The notes beneath the pieces were generated by a model, which was not told the origin of the DNA, did not search any database, and was given only the letters and a program-made list of their open reading frames with translations. A stretch of 64,000 bases of DNA from JAFECT01 sp964432415 (GTDB lineage: Bacteria > Pseudomonadota > Alphaproteobacteria > Caulobacterales > Caulobacteraceae). Positions 56,258 to 64,000 of this stretch are shown here, one piece after another. Every line of letters begins with the position of its first letter. Within the stretch, counting starts at the first letter, position 1. The stretch is from assembly GCA_964432415.1 (NCBI GenBank), contig CAYSNW010000015.1, forward strand, positions 5,956 to 69,955, given 5' to 3'. The position numbers and the translations under genes were made by a program.

Positions 56258-56911
56258 CTAAAGGATCGACTGGCCGGTCTTGGCCCAGTCGCTGAGGAAT
56301 TGTTCTAGCCCCTTATCGGTTAGGGGATGCTTGACGAGGTCGCGGAAAACCTGGGGCGGCAGGGTGGCGCAGTCGGCGCCGGCGATGGCCGCGTCGGTGA
56401 CGTGGCGGGTGGTGCGCAGGGAGGCCGCCAGGATGTCGGTGTCGAAGTCGTAGTTGTCGTAGATGGCGCGGATCTCGCGGATCAGCTCCATGCCGTCGGC
56501 GCCATGGTCGTCCAGCCGGCCGACGAAGGGCGAGATGAAGGTGGCGCCGGCCTTGGCGGCCAGCAGGGCCTGGGAGCCGGAGAAGCAGAGGGTGACATTG
56601 ACCTGGATCTGCTGGCGGCTGAGCTCGGCGGTGGCCTTCAGCCCGTCCCAGGTGAGCGGAACCTTGACGCAGACGTTGGTGGCGATCTTGGCCAGCTTCT
56701 CACCCTCGCGGATCATGCCGGCGGCGTCGGTGGCGGCCACCTCGGCGCTCACGGGACCATGGACGAGACCGCAAATCTCGGCGATGACCTCCGCCATGGG
56801 GCGGCCGGCTTTTGCGATCAGGGTGGGATTGGTGGTGACCCCGTCCACGAGGCCGGAACCGGCCAGCTCGCCGATCAGGGCGGCGTCGGCGGTGTCCAGA
56901 AACAATTGCAT
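56258..56911 (-). CDS. fsa: Transaldolase-like / fructose-6-phosphate aldolase (TalC type)
   Basis: A 217-residue (beta/alpha)8 aldolase of the short transaldolase family. The start MQLFLDTADAALIGELAGSG and VDGVTTNPTLIAKAGRPM are signatures, and the Schiff-base Lys lies in NVCVKVPLTWDGLKA. Later segments are VNVTLCFSGSQALLAAKAGA, ISPFVGRLDDHGADG and ADCATLPPQVFRDLVKHPLT. The length fits the TalC/FSA class rather than long transaldolase. Whether it acts as a transaldolase or an aldolase cannot be told from sequence. It is divergent from priA. Confidence 0.92.
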   Translation of the reverse strand: MQLFLDTADAALIGELAGSGLVDGVTTNPTLIAKAGRPMAEVIAEICGLVHGPVSAEVAATDAAGMIREGEKLAKIATNVCVKVPLTWDGLKATAELSRQQIQVNVTLCFSGSQALLAAKAGATFISPFVGRLDDHGADGMELIREIRAIYDNYDFDTDILAASLRTTRHVTDAAIAGADCATLPPQVFRDLVKHPLTDKGLEQFLSDWAKTGQSIL

Positions 56912-56971
56912 CGAACGACCTTTCTTGATGCGTCCGCTCTTAACGGAGTCGCGGCCGATTGTGCAGGCCGG

Positions 56972-59140
56972 ATGCGCATCATGATCATCGCTCAGGTCAT
57001 CCTGACCCTGCCCCTGCCCGAGGCCTTCGACTACGCCGTGCCCGAGGGCATGGCGCTGGAGGTCGGCGACCAGGTGGCCGTGCCCCTGGGGCCCAGGCTG
57101 ATCCGCGGCGTGGTCCGGGCGCTGAAGGACGGGACCGGCTCGAACCGGCCGCTGAAGCCCGTCGAGGCCCGGCTGGACGATCCGCCGCTGCCGCCCGGGA
57201 CCCTGGCTTTCGTGGAATGGGCCGCCCGCTGGCAGGCGGCGCCCCCGGGCGATCCCCTGGCCATTGCGCTTCGGGGCCTGAGAAGCCCGCCGCCGAAGCC
57301 GGAACGGCGGCTGGTGCTGTCGGGCCAGGCGCCGTCGAAACTGACCCCCGCGCGCGAGAAGGTGATGGAGGTGGCCGTCTCCGGCGCACCCAGCGGCGCG
57401 GCCCTGGCCCAGATGGCGGGCGTCTCCACCGGCGCGGTCAAGGCCCTGATCGAGGACGGCGCCCTGGTCTGGGTCGAGTGCGAGGGGCCGCAGGGCTTTC
57501 CCGAACCCGATCCCGAGTTCGCACCGGCGAAGCTCAACGCCAGCCAGGCGGCGGCCGCCAAGGCCATTTCCGGCCTGATCCGCCAGGGCGGCTTTCAGGC
57601 GGCGCTGCTCGACGGGGTGACGGGCTCAGGCAAGACCGAGGCCTATCTGGAGGCCGTGGCCGAGGCCCTGCGCGCCGATCCGGAAGGACAGGTCCTGGTC
57701 TTGCTGCCGGAGATCGCCCTGACCCAGGCGGTGATCGCGCGGTTCGAGGCCCGCTTCGGAGTCGCGCCCGCCGAGTGGCACTCCGGCGTGTCGCCACCGA
57801 AACGGCGCAAGGTCTGGGACGCGGTGGCGGGGGGACGTGCCCGGATCGTGGTCGGCGCCCGCTCGGCCCTGTTCCTGCCGTTCCGGCGGCTGGGACTGAT
57901 CGTGGTCGATGAGGAGCACGACGGCTCCTACAAGCAGGAAGACGGCTTCATCTACCAGGCCCGCGACCTGGCGGTGGCCCGCGCCAGCCTGGAGAAATGC
58001 GTGGTGGTGCTGGCCTCGGCCACGCCCTCGCTGGAAAGCCTGTGGAACGCCGAGCACGGCCGCTACCGCTGGCTGCGCCTGTCGACCCGCCACGGCAGCG
58101 CCATCCTGCCGGAGATCGACCTGATCGACCTGAGGGAACACCCGCCCGAGCCCGGCCGCTGGCTGTCGGCGCCGCTGGTGGCCGCCATGGGCGAGACCTT
58201 CGGGCGCGGGGAGCAGACCCTGCTGTTCCTCAACCGCCGGGGCTATGCGCCGCTGGTGCTGTGCCGGGCCTGCGGCACGCGCATGACCGCGCCGGACACC
58301 GACAGCTGGCTGGTGGAGCACCGCTACACCGGACGCCTGGTCTGCCACCTGACCGGCTTCTCGATGCGCAAGCCCGAGGCCTGTCCCCACTGCGGGGCCA
58401 AGCATTCGCTGATGGCGGTGGGACCGGGGGTCGAGCGCATCGAGGACGAGGTGCGCTCGCTGTTCCCCGAGGCGCGGGTGGCGGTCTTCTCCTCCGACAC
58501 CGTCCCGGACGCCGAGAGCGCGCGCGAACTGGTCCGGCGCATGGCCGAGCACGAGATCGACGTGATGGTGGCGACCCAGGCCGCCGCCAAGGGCCACAAC
58601 TTCCCCATGCTCACCCTGGTGGGCGTGGTCGACGCGGACCTGGGCCTCCGGGGCGGCGACCTGCGCGCCGGGGAGCGGACCTTCCAGCTGCTGGCCCAGG
58701 CCACCGGGCGGGCGGGCCGGGCCGAGCGGCCGGGCCGGGCCCTGCTGCAGACCTTCGCCCCGGAACATCCGGTGATGCAGGCGCTGAAGGCCCAGGACCG
58801 GGACGCCTTCGTGGCCGCCGAGAGCGCCGAGCGCGAAGCGGCGGGCCTGCCCCCCTACGGCCGACTGGCGGCGGTGATCCTGTCCAGCGAGAACCCGGCG
58901 GCGCTGGAGGCGGTGGCGAAAAACCTGGCCGCCGCCATCCCCAACGCGGAAGGCGCCGAGGTCTATGGCCCGGCGGACGCGCCCCTGGCCCTGATCCGCG
59001 GCCGCCGGCGCAAGCGCTTCCTGGTCCGCGCCGACCGGGGGGTGGATGTTCAGGGGCTCGTCACCACATGGCTGTCCAGGGTCAAGGTTCCCACAGCCGT
59101 GCGGGTGGTGGTGGACGTGGACCCCTACAGCTTCCTCTGA
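56972..59140 (+). CDS. priA: Primosomal helicase PriA, missing one zinc site
   Basis: PriA restarts stalled replication forks. The 722-residue product has the N-terminal DNA-binding domain (AQVILTLPLPEAFDYAVPEG), Walker A in LLDGVTGSGKTEAYLEAVAE (about 213-222), DEEHDGSYKQEDGFIYQARD (Walker B, about 311) and QMLARAaGR-like LLAQATGRAGRAERPG. In the zinc region CRACG and CPHCG survive, but CPxC is APDTD and CHHC is CHLTG, so the site equivalent to E. coli Cys445/448/463/466 is lost except for one Cys. The ATG at 56972 is preferred; the frame upstream to 56327 is antisense to the fsa gene. Confidence 0.95.
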   Translation: MRIMIIAQVILTLPLPEAFDYAVPEGMALEVGDQVAVPLGPRLIRGVVRALKDGTGSNRPLKPVEARLDDPPLPPGTLAFVEWAARWQAAPPGDPLAIALRGLRSPPPKPERRLVLSGQAPSKLTPAREKVMEVAVSGAPSGAALAQMAGVSTGAVKALIEDGALVWVECEGPQGFPEPDPEFAPAKLNASQAAAAKAISGLIRQGGFQAALLDGVTGSGKTEAYLEAVAEALRADPEGQVLVLLPEIALTQAVIARFEARFGVAPAEWHSGVSPPKRRKVWDAVAGGRARIVVGARSALFLPFRRLGLIVVDEEHDGSYKQEDGFIYQARDLAVARASLEKCVVVLASATPSLESLWNAEHGRYRWLRLSTRHGSAILPEIDLIDLREHPPEPGRWLSAPLVAAMGETFGRGEQTLLFLNRRGYAPLVLCRACGTRMTAPDTDSWLVEHRYTGRLVCHLTGFSMRKPEACPHCGAKHSLMAVGPGVERIEDEVRSLFPEARVAVFSSDTVPDAESARELVRRMAEHEIDVMVATQAAAKGHNFPMLTLVGVVDADLGLRGGDLRAGERTFQLLAQATGRAGRAERPGRALLQTFAPEHPVMQALKAQDRDAFVAAESAEREAAGLPPYGRLAAVILSSENPAALEAVAKNLAAAIPNAEGAEVYGPADAPLALIRGRRRKRFLVRADRGVDVQGLVTTWLSRVKVPTAVRVVVDVDPYSFL

Positions 59141-59151
59141 GCGAGGCCGCC

Positions 59152-59511
59152 ATGAACTTCGACCACGTCGTCCTGCAGGCCTCGGACCTGGAGGCGAGCC
59201 TGCCCTGGTACGCGGCGGTGATGGCCGCCATCGGCTTTTCCAAGACCCGTGAGCACGTCTGGGTCAATCCGGCGGGCCAGGCGCTGGAGCTGCGCCAGGC
59301 GGGTGAGGCGGAGCCCGGCTATCGCCGCCACGGCGTCGGCATGAACCACATCGCCTTTCAGGCGCAGAGCCTGGAGGAAATCGAGGCGGTGGGCGCGGCG
59401 GTCCGGGCGGCCGGTTTCGAGGTCGCCGAAATCCAGAGCTTCGGAACCGACCGGGCGCTGTTCCTGAAGGACCGCGATGGCATGCGCATCGAGATCGCCA
59501 TCTATGGTTAG
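59152..59511 (+). CDS. VOC-family (glyoxalase/bleomycin resistance) protein
   Basis: A 119-residue vicinal-oxygen-chelate protein. It has the paired beta-alpha-beta-beta-beta modules: NFDHVVLQASDLEASLPWYA, VWVNPAGQALELRQAG, GVGMNHIAFQAQSLEEIEAV and DRALFLKDRDGMRIEIAIY. His in FDHV and in NHIAF and Glu in IEIA are at metal-binding positions. It starts 11 bases after priA on the same strand and is probably co-transcribed. The substrate is unknown; glyoxalase I, fosfomycin or ring-cleavage functions cannot be separated. Confidence 0.88.
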   Translation: MNFDHVVLQASDLEASLPWYAAVMAAIGFSKTREHVWVNPAGQALELRQAGEAEPGYRRHGVGMNHIAFQAQSLEEIEAVGAAVRAAGFEVAEIQSFGTDRALFLKDRDGMRIEIAIYG

Positions 59512-59513
59512 GC

Positions 59514-61154
59514 TCAGGCCTCCCCGAACTCACCCTTGACCGCGCCTTCGCCCGGTTCCGCCACCGGCTCGGCGACCTGCTGGCCTGGCATGCGGCTCCG
59601 CAGCGGCAGTTCCGGAACGAACAGCACTGCGATCAGGCCCAACACGGCGATACCGAGACCCACGTAGAACGCATCGACCATGGCCGCCGAGAAGGCGGTG
59701 CGGACGAGGGGGTCGACCACGACCGCGCCGGCCGCCTTGCCGCGCGCCGAATTGGCCACGACCATCGCCTGCAGCTGGTCGAAGGTCATGGGCGCGCCTC
59801 CGTGGGTGTTCACCTTGGCCATCTGGGCGGCCAGAGACTGGGTCATGATGGCGCCGAAGACCGCGGCCCCCACCGTGGCCCCGATCTGGCGGAAAAACTG
59901 GCCCGAGGAAGTGGCCACCCCGATCTTGTCCATGGGAACGGCGTTCTGCACCGCCAGGCCGAACAGTCCCTGGGCGGGACCCAGGCCAATGCCCAACACC
60001 AGCAGCCGCCACATGATGCCGATCAGGGTGGTGTGGGCGTCGATGCGAGTGAGCAGGAAGATGCCGAGCACGACGAAGAGGGCGCCGCCGATCATCATCG
60101 GCTTGTAGCGGCCGCTCTTGGTCACCGCCCGACCCGACAGGATGGCCGAGCCGATAAGGCCGACCAGCAGCGGCAGCATGGCCAGGGCGCTCGTCGTGGG
60201 CCTCACCCCAAGGCCCAGCTGCAGGAACAGGGCTATGAACAGCACCACCCCCATGAAGGCCATGTTGAGAATGAAGGCTGCGATATTGGCCAGGGTGAAG
60301 GTCGGAATGCGGAACAGGCCAAGCGGCAGGATCGGCTCGGCCACGCGCGACTCGACCAGAATGAAGAGCAGCAGCGAGACCACCGAGCCGGCAAACAGCT
60401 CCAGGATGATCCGTGAGTCCCAGGGATAGTCATGCCCGCCCCAGCTCAGCGCCAGCAGCAAGGGCACGAAGGCGCCCAGAATCAGCGCGGCGCCCAGGAA
60501 GTCGACCTTGCCCTGGCGTCCGGGCTTCAGTGCCGGGGTCTTGGCCAGGATCATGAACAGGGCCAGCGCCCCCAGCGGCAGGTTGACGTAGAAGCACCAG
60601 CGCCAGCCCTCCACGACGAAGCCCGAGATTTCGACTGTGCCGTGCTCGGTGAGCACCCCGCCGATGACCGGACCGAGGATGCTGGCTAGGCCGAACATGC
60701 CGCCGAAATAGCCCGACAGCTTGCCGCGCTCGCGCGGCGGATAGAGGTCGGCCATGACCGCGAAGGCGGAGGTGAACAGGGCCCCGCCGCCGATGCCCTG
60801 CAGGCCCCGGAAGGCGATCATCTGGGTCATGCCGCCGCCGATCAGCGGCAGGTCGCCGACCTCACCCGACAGGCCGCAGAGCCAGGAGCCGACCAGGAAG
60901 ACGCCCACCCCGATGAGCAGGATCAGCTTGCGCCCGAACAGGTCGCCCAGCTTGCCCCAGATCGGCACCGTGACCGTCGAGGTCAGCAGGTAGATGGTGG
61001 TGATCCAGCTGTAGAGGCTCAGCCCCTTCAGCTGCGCCACGATGCGTGGCATGGCGGTGCCCACCACGTTCTGGTCCAGCGCCGACAGCAGCAGAACGAT
61101 CAGAAGCGCGATAACGGTGACGCGCCGCTCCTGCGGCGTGGTCTCGACGGTCAT
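59514..61154 (-). CDS. MFS multidrug transporter, DHA2 (14-TM) family
   Basis: A 546-residue drug:proton antiporter of the EmrB/QacA type with 14 predicted helices. The N-terminus has VIALLIVLLLSALDQNVVGT with the motif D1-like LDQ..V.TA.P.I, then SWITTIYLLTSTVTVPIWGK and LGDLFGRKLILLIGV (motif A), and FRGLQGIGGGALFTSAFAVM (motif C-like). A cytoplasmic Glu-rich tail ends the protein. Substrate unknown. It is convergent with the VOC gene, whose stop lies two bases away. A 50-base gap separates it from terC. Confidence 0.93.
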   Translation of the reverse strand: MTVETTPQERRVTVIALLIVLLLSALDQNVVGTAMPRIVAQLKGLSLYSWITTIYLLTSTVTVPIWGKLGDLFGRKLILLIGVGVFLVGSWLCGLSGEVGDLPLIGGGMTQMIAFRGLQGIGGGALFTSAFAVMADLYPPRERGKLSGYFGGMFGLASILGPVIGGVLTEHGTVEISGFVVEGWRWCFYVNLPLGALALFMILAKTPALKPGRQGKVDFLGAALILGAFVPLLLALSWGGHDYPWDSRIILELFAGSVVSLLLFILVESRVAEPILPLGLFRIPTFTLANIAAFILNMAFMGVVLFIALFLQLGLGVRPTTSALAMLPLLVGLIGSAILSGRAVTKSGRYKPMMIGGALFVVLGIFLLTRIDAHTTLIGIMWRLLVLGIGLGPAQGLFGLAVQNAVPMDKIGVATSSGQFFRQIGATVGAAVFGAIMTQSLAAQMAKVNTHGGAPMTFDQLQAMVVANSARGKAAGAVVVDPLVRTAFSAAMVDAFYVGLGIAVLGLIAVLFVPELPLRSRMPGQQVAEPVAEPGEGAVKGEFGEA

Positions 61155-61208
61155 GACTGAGTCTCCGGACGGCGACCTGTTAGCACGCCACCCGGGGAGG
61201 ATAGAAAC

Positions 61209-61964
61209 TCAGATCTCGGGGTCGATCGCCTTCACCTTTTTGGCCCGGCGCGAGAACATGTTCAGCGCCTCCACGAAGCCCGAAAACGCCATGGCGGCAT
61301 AGATGTAGCCCTTGGGCACGTGCACGCCGAAGCCGTCGGCGATCAGCACCATGCCGATCATCAGCAGGAAGCCCAGCGCCAGCATCACCACTGTGGGGTT
61401 CTTCCTGATGAAGGCGGCCAGCGGGCCCGACGCCACCATCATCAGGCCCACCGCGATGGTCACTGCGGTGATCATGATCGGCAGCTGGTCTGTCATGCCC
61501 ACCGCCGTCAGGATCGAATCGATGGAGAAGACCAGGTCCAGGATGATGATCTGCAGGATCGCCGCGGCGAAACCCGACGACACCGCCCGCGCCGGTCCGG
61601 CCTCAGGGCCTTCGGGCGAGGGATCCATATGCTCGTGGATTTCAGTGGTGGACTTCCAGACCAGGAAAAGGCCGCCGCCGATCATGATCAGGTCGCGGAT
61701 CGAGAAGCCCTGGCCCATGACGCTGAACAGGGGCTGGCTGACGTGGCTGAGGAAGACCAGGAAGCCGAGCAGGCCCAGGCGCATGACCAGGGCAAGCGAA
61801 ATGCCCAGGGAGCGGGCCTTCGCGCGCACGGTCTCGGGCAGCTTGTTGGTCAGGATGGCGACGAAGACCAGGTTGTCGATGCCCAGCACCACCTCCATGA
61901 CCACCAGCGTCACCAGGGCGATCCAAGCGTTGGGGTCGGTCAGGAGCGCGATCAGGTCGGGCAT
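61209..61964 (-). CDS. TerC-family membrane protein
   Basis: A 251-residue integral membrane protein with seven helices. The start MPDLIALLTDPNAWIALVTL passes into VVMEVVLGIDNLVFVAILTN, the TerC signature with the conserved acidic metal-binding residues, and IIILDLVFSIDSILTAVGMT repeats it. The family exports Mn or Ca ions or helps metallate secreted proteins; tellurite resistance is a historical name. The ATG at 61964 is chosen over 61991 because the family starts there. A CxC or soluble CBS domain is absent. No yybP-type riboswitch was visible upstream. Confidence 0.92.
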   Translation of the reverse strand: MPDLIALLTDPNAWIALVTLVVMEVVLGIDNLVFVAILTNKLPETVRAKARSLGISLALVMRLGLLGFLVFLSHVSQPLFSVMGQGFSIRDLIMIGGGLFLVWKSTTEIHEHMDPSPEGPEAGPARAVSSGFAAAILQIIILDLVFSIDSILTAVGMTDQLPIMITAVTIAVGLMMVASGPLAAFIRKNPTVVMLALGFLLMIGMVLIADGFGVHVPKGYIYAAMAFSGFVEALNMFSRRAKKVKAIDPEI

Positions 61965-62046
61965 GGGCGCGGGTCTTTCGGGTTGGAACACACTCCATAG
62001 AGCAGGGCCCGCGCATATGGAATCGGAGGAGCGTAACCCACTACCG

Positions 62047-62230
62047 GTCCCTTCCCCCCGCGAGGGGGAAGGTGGCGACGCAAGGAGCCGGATGGGGGGT
62101 CGCGCCGGCGTTGGAGGGGCGGCTTCATGACCCTTCGGGCGAAAGCATGGCTCGGCGCGTAAGAGGCGATCGTCGCGCGGCCCCCCATCCGAGCCCTGTC
62201 GGGCCCACCTTCCCCCTCGCGGGGAAGGAC
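62047..62230. repeat. REP-like inverted repeat pair
   Basis: Two copies of a 50-55 bp sequence lie in opposite orientation, 62047-62102 and 62179-62230, with 76 bases between. Each includes a small hairpin (CCTTCCCC...GGGGAAGG) and ends with GGATGGGGGG or its complement. The arrangement is BIME/REP-like. They lie between divergent terC and atpH. No RAYT transposase is in the window. From memory, similar CCTTCCCC-type elements are common in Caulobacterales. Confidence 0.75.
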
Positions 62231-62542
62231 GCTTCTAGAGATCGGCGCGGTTCCAAACGGGGTCGGTCGCAGGCGCTGAGCCCACTCTGTTAAGGCGGAC
62301 GATCTTGCCCTGGAAAGACGCTTCCCGATGCCGCCATGGGCATGATTTTCCCGCAATCCACAAAGGGTTCCGCTTCGGTTGCGGCGCAGCAAAGCGCGTG
62401 CTATCAGGCGCCCGGCTTCGGGCGGGGCGGCTCTTTATCAGGGCCGCTCCGCTCGTGCTTTTCCAAGCGGTACAAGCCTTTAGCCGAGCGACGCCCCCCG
62501 TCGCGACCGGCGCATCGAAACGCACGCGGGCTGGATTCAAAA
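62231..62542 (+). promoter_or_regulatory. atp operon upstream region with predicted promoter
   Basis: No gene is supported in this 312-base stretch. A promoter is predicted at TTGCGG (62379-62384) and TATCAG (62402-62407) with a 17-base spacer; GCTATCAG resembles the Caulobacter -10 GCTANAWC. It would leave a leader of about 130 bases before the atpH GTG. The leader contains GC-rich, potentially structured sequence that I could not classify. Confidence 0.45.
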
Positions 62543-63097
62543 GTGGCTGACGATTTCAGACAGAGCGAAGTCGGCGAACGGTACGCCAAGGCGCTGTTCG
62601 GCCTGGCGCAGGACCAGAAGGTTCTGGACGCCGTCGCGACCGATCTCGACGGCCTGAAGGCCGCCTACCTGGAAAGCGCCGACCTGCGCCGGGTGGTCGG
62701 CTCGCCGGCCTTCTCGGCCGAGGACAAGGGCAAGGCCCTGGTCGCTATCGCCATGAAGCTCAAGGCCAATATGGTGACCCTGAAGTTCCTGGGCTACCTG
62801 GCCGAAAGCCGACGCGCCGAGGCCCTGCCCACCGCCATCGCCGGCTTCAAGACCCTGTATGACCAGCACCGCGGCGTGGTCGCCGCCCAGGTCACCACCG
62901 CCGTCAAGCTCAGCGCCAAGCAGCTCACCGGGGTGAAGACCGCCCTGGTTCAGAGCCTGGGCAAGGAGCCCGAAATCTCGACCGTCGTCGATCCCGCCAT
63001 CCTCGGCGGCATCAAGGTGCGCGTTGGTTCGCGCCTGTTCGACGCGTCGCTGAAAACCAAACTCGATTCCCTCAAGTTCGCCCTGAAGAGAGCGTAG
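62543..63097 (+). CDS. atpH: ATP synthase F1 subunit delta
   Basis: The delta subunit (OSCP type) ties F1 to the peripheral stalk. The 184-residue product starts at GTG 62543 (VADDFRQSEVGERYAKALFG), the family start. The C-terminal signature is VDPAILGGIKVRVGSRLFDA, followed by SLKTKLDSLKFAL. The in-frame extension to 62336 is not conserved-looking and contains the predicted promoter. It precedes atpA by four bases, the canonical atpHAGDC order of alphaproteobacteria. Confidence 0.96.
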   Translation: MADDFRQSEVGERYAKALFGLAQDQKVLDAVATDLDGLKAAYLESADLRRVVGSPAFSAEDKGKALVAIAMKLKANMVTLKFLGYLAESRRAEALPTAIAGFKTLYDQHRGVVAAQVTTAVKLSAKQLTGVKTALVQSLGKEPEISTVVDPAILGGIKVRVGSRLFDASLKTKLDSLKFALKRA

Positions 63098-63101
63098 GAC
63101 C

Positions 63102-64000
<899 letters not shown>

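Noticed and set aside
62047..62230. Inverted repeats as insertion-sequence ends
   Set aside because: Only 76 bases lie between the arms, with no transposase; REP/BIME-like elements fit better.

Overview
The window is GC-rich (roughly 70% in the hand-counted core-gene lines), densely coded alphaproteobacterial chromosome. The order aroA-cmk-rpsA-ihfB, the ffh-rpsP-rimM cluster, a flagellin behind a sigma-54-type promoter, promoters resembling the Caulobacter housekeeping consensus, and many exported peptidases and TPR proteins point to Caulobacterales (Caulobacter/Phenylobacterium-like). That placement is inference from gene content; no rRNA gene is present. Both ends are cut inside genes: trpF on the left and atpA on the right.

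Layout. 0-9 kb: trpF, three accessory exported or hydrolase genes, mscL, then ihfB-rpsA-cmk-aroA on the minus strand, a FYDLN zinc-ribbon protein and tRNA-Ala(GGC). 9-16 kb: TPR proteins, a FlaG-like protein, a flagellin, a TPR-sulfotransferase, a glycine-zipper envelope protein and a Sel1-repeat protein. 16-26 kb: murJ, trpS, a PCu(A)C copper chaperone, a mosaic insertion of lower GC (19.55-22.34 kb) and rimM-rpsP-ffh. 26-30 kb: an ArsR/SRPBCC pair, an amidohydrolase-like protein lacking metal ligands, and a divergent TetR / alpha-beta-hydrolase pair whose hydrolase has lost its catalytic triad. 30-48 kb: tandem M3 metallopeptidases, murI, an SRPBCC protein, the peroxide defence block ahpD-ahpC/oxyR, an aminotransferase, a LytTR membrane regulator, a serine hydrolase, an amidohydrolase and tandem S9A oligopeptidases. 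48-64 kb: dapF, a second low-GC patch with an unusual signal-peptidase-like protein and a broken DUF3303 copy, mtaB, lpd, small exported proteins, a pentapeptide-repeat protein, xerC-DUF484-fsa, priA, a VOC protein, an MFS exporter, TerC, REP-like repeats and the start of the atp operon.

How the genes work together. Most of the window is housekeeping: translation, SRP, replication restart, cell wall, tryptophan and lysine branches, and ATP synthase. A peptide-scavenging theme is clear from two M3 peptidases, two S9A peptidases, an S33 hydrolase and amidohydrolases. AhpC has the three-cysteine layout that pairs with AhpD, and Lpd, the known electron donor to AhpD in mycobacteria, is elsewhere in the window.

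The most interesting features are not a classical defence island. They are (i) a TetR-controlled alpha/beta-hydrolase-fold protein with no catalytic Ser, Asp or His, flanked by two identical operator half-site pairs; (ii) a copper-chaperone paralogue with no copper ligands inside an island bounded by a partial duplication of the next gene, which itself has a perfect FNR/FixK box; (iii) a signal peptidase-like protein with His in place of the catalytic Lys, next to a truncated duplicate of the following gene; and (iv) PriA lacking one of its two zinc sites. No CRISPR array, insertion sequence, prophage or recognisable defence operon was seen.
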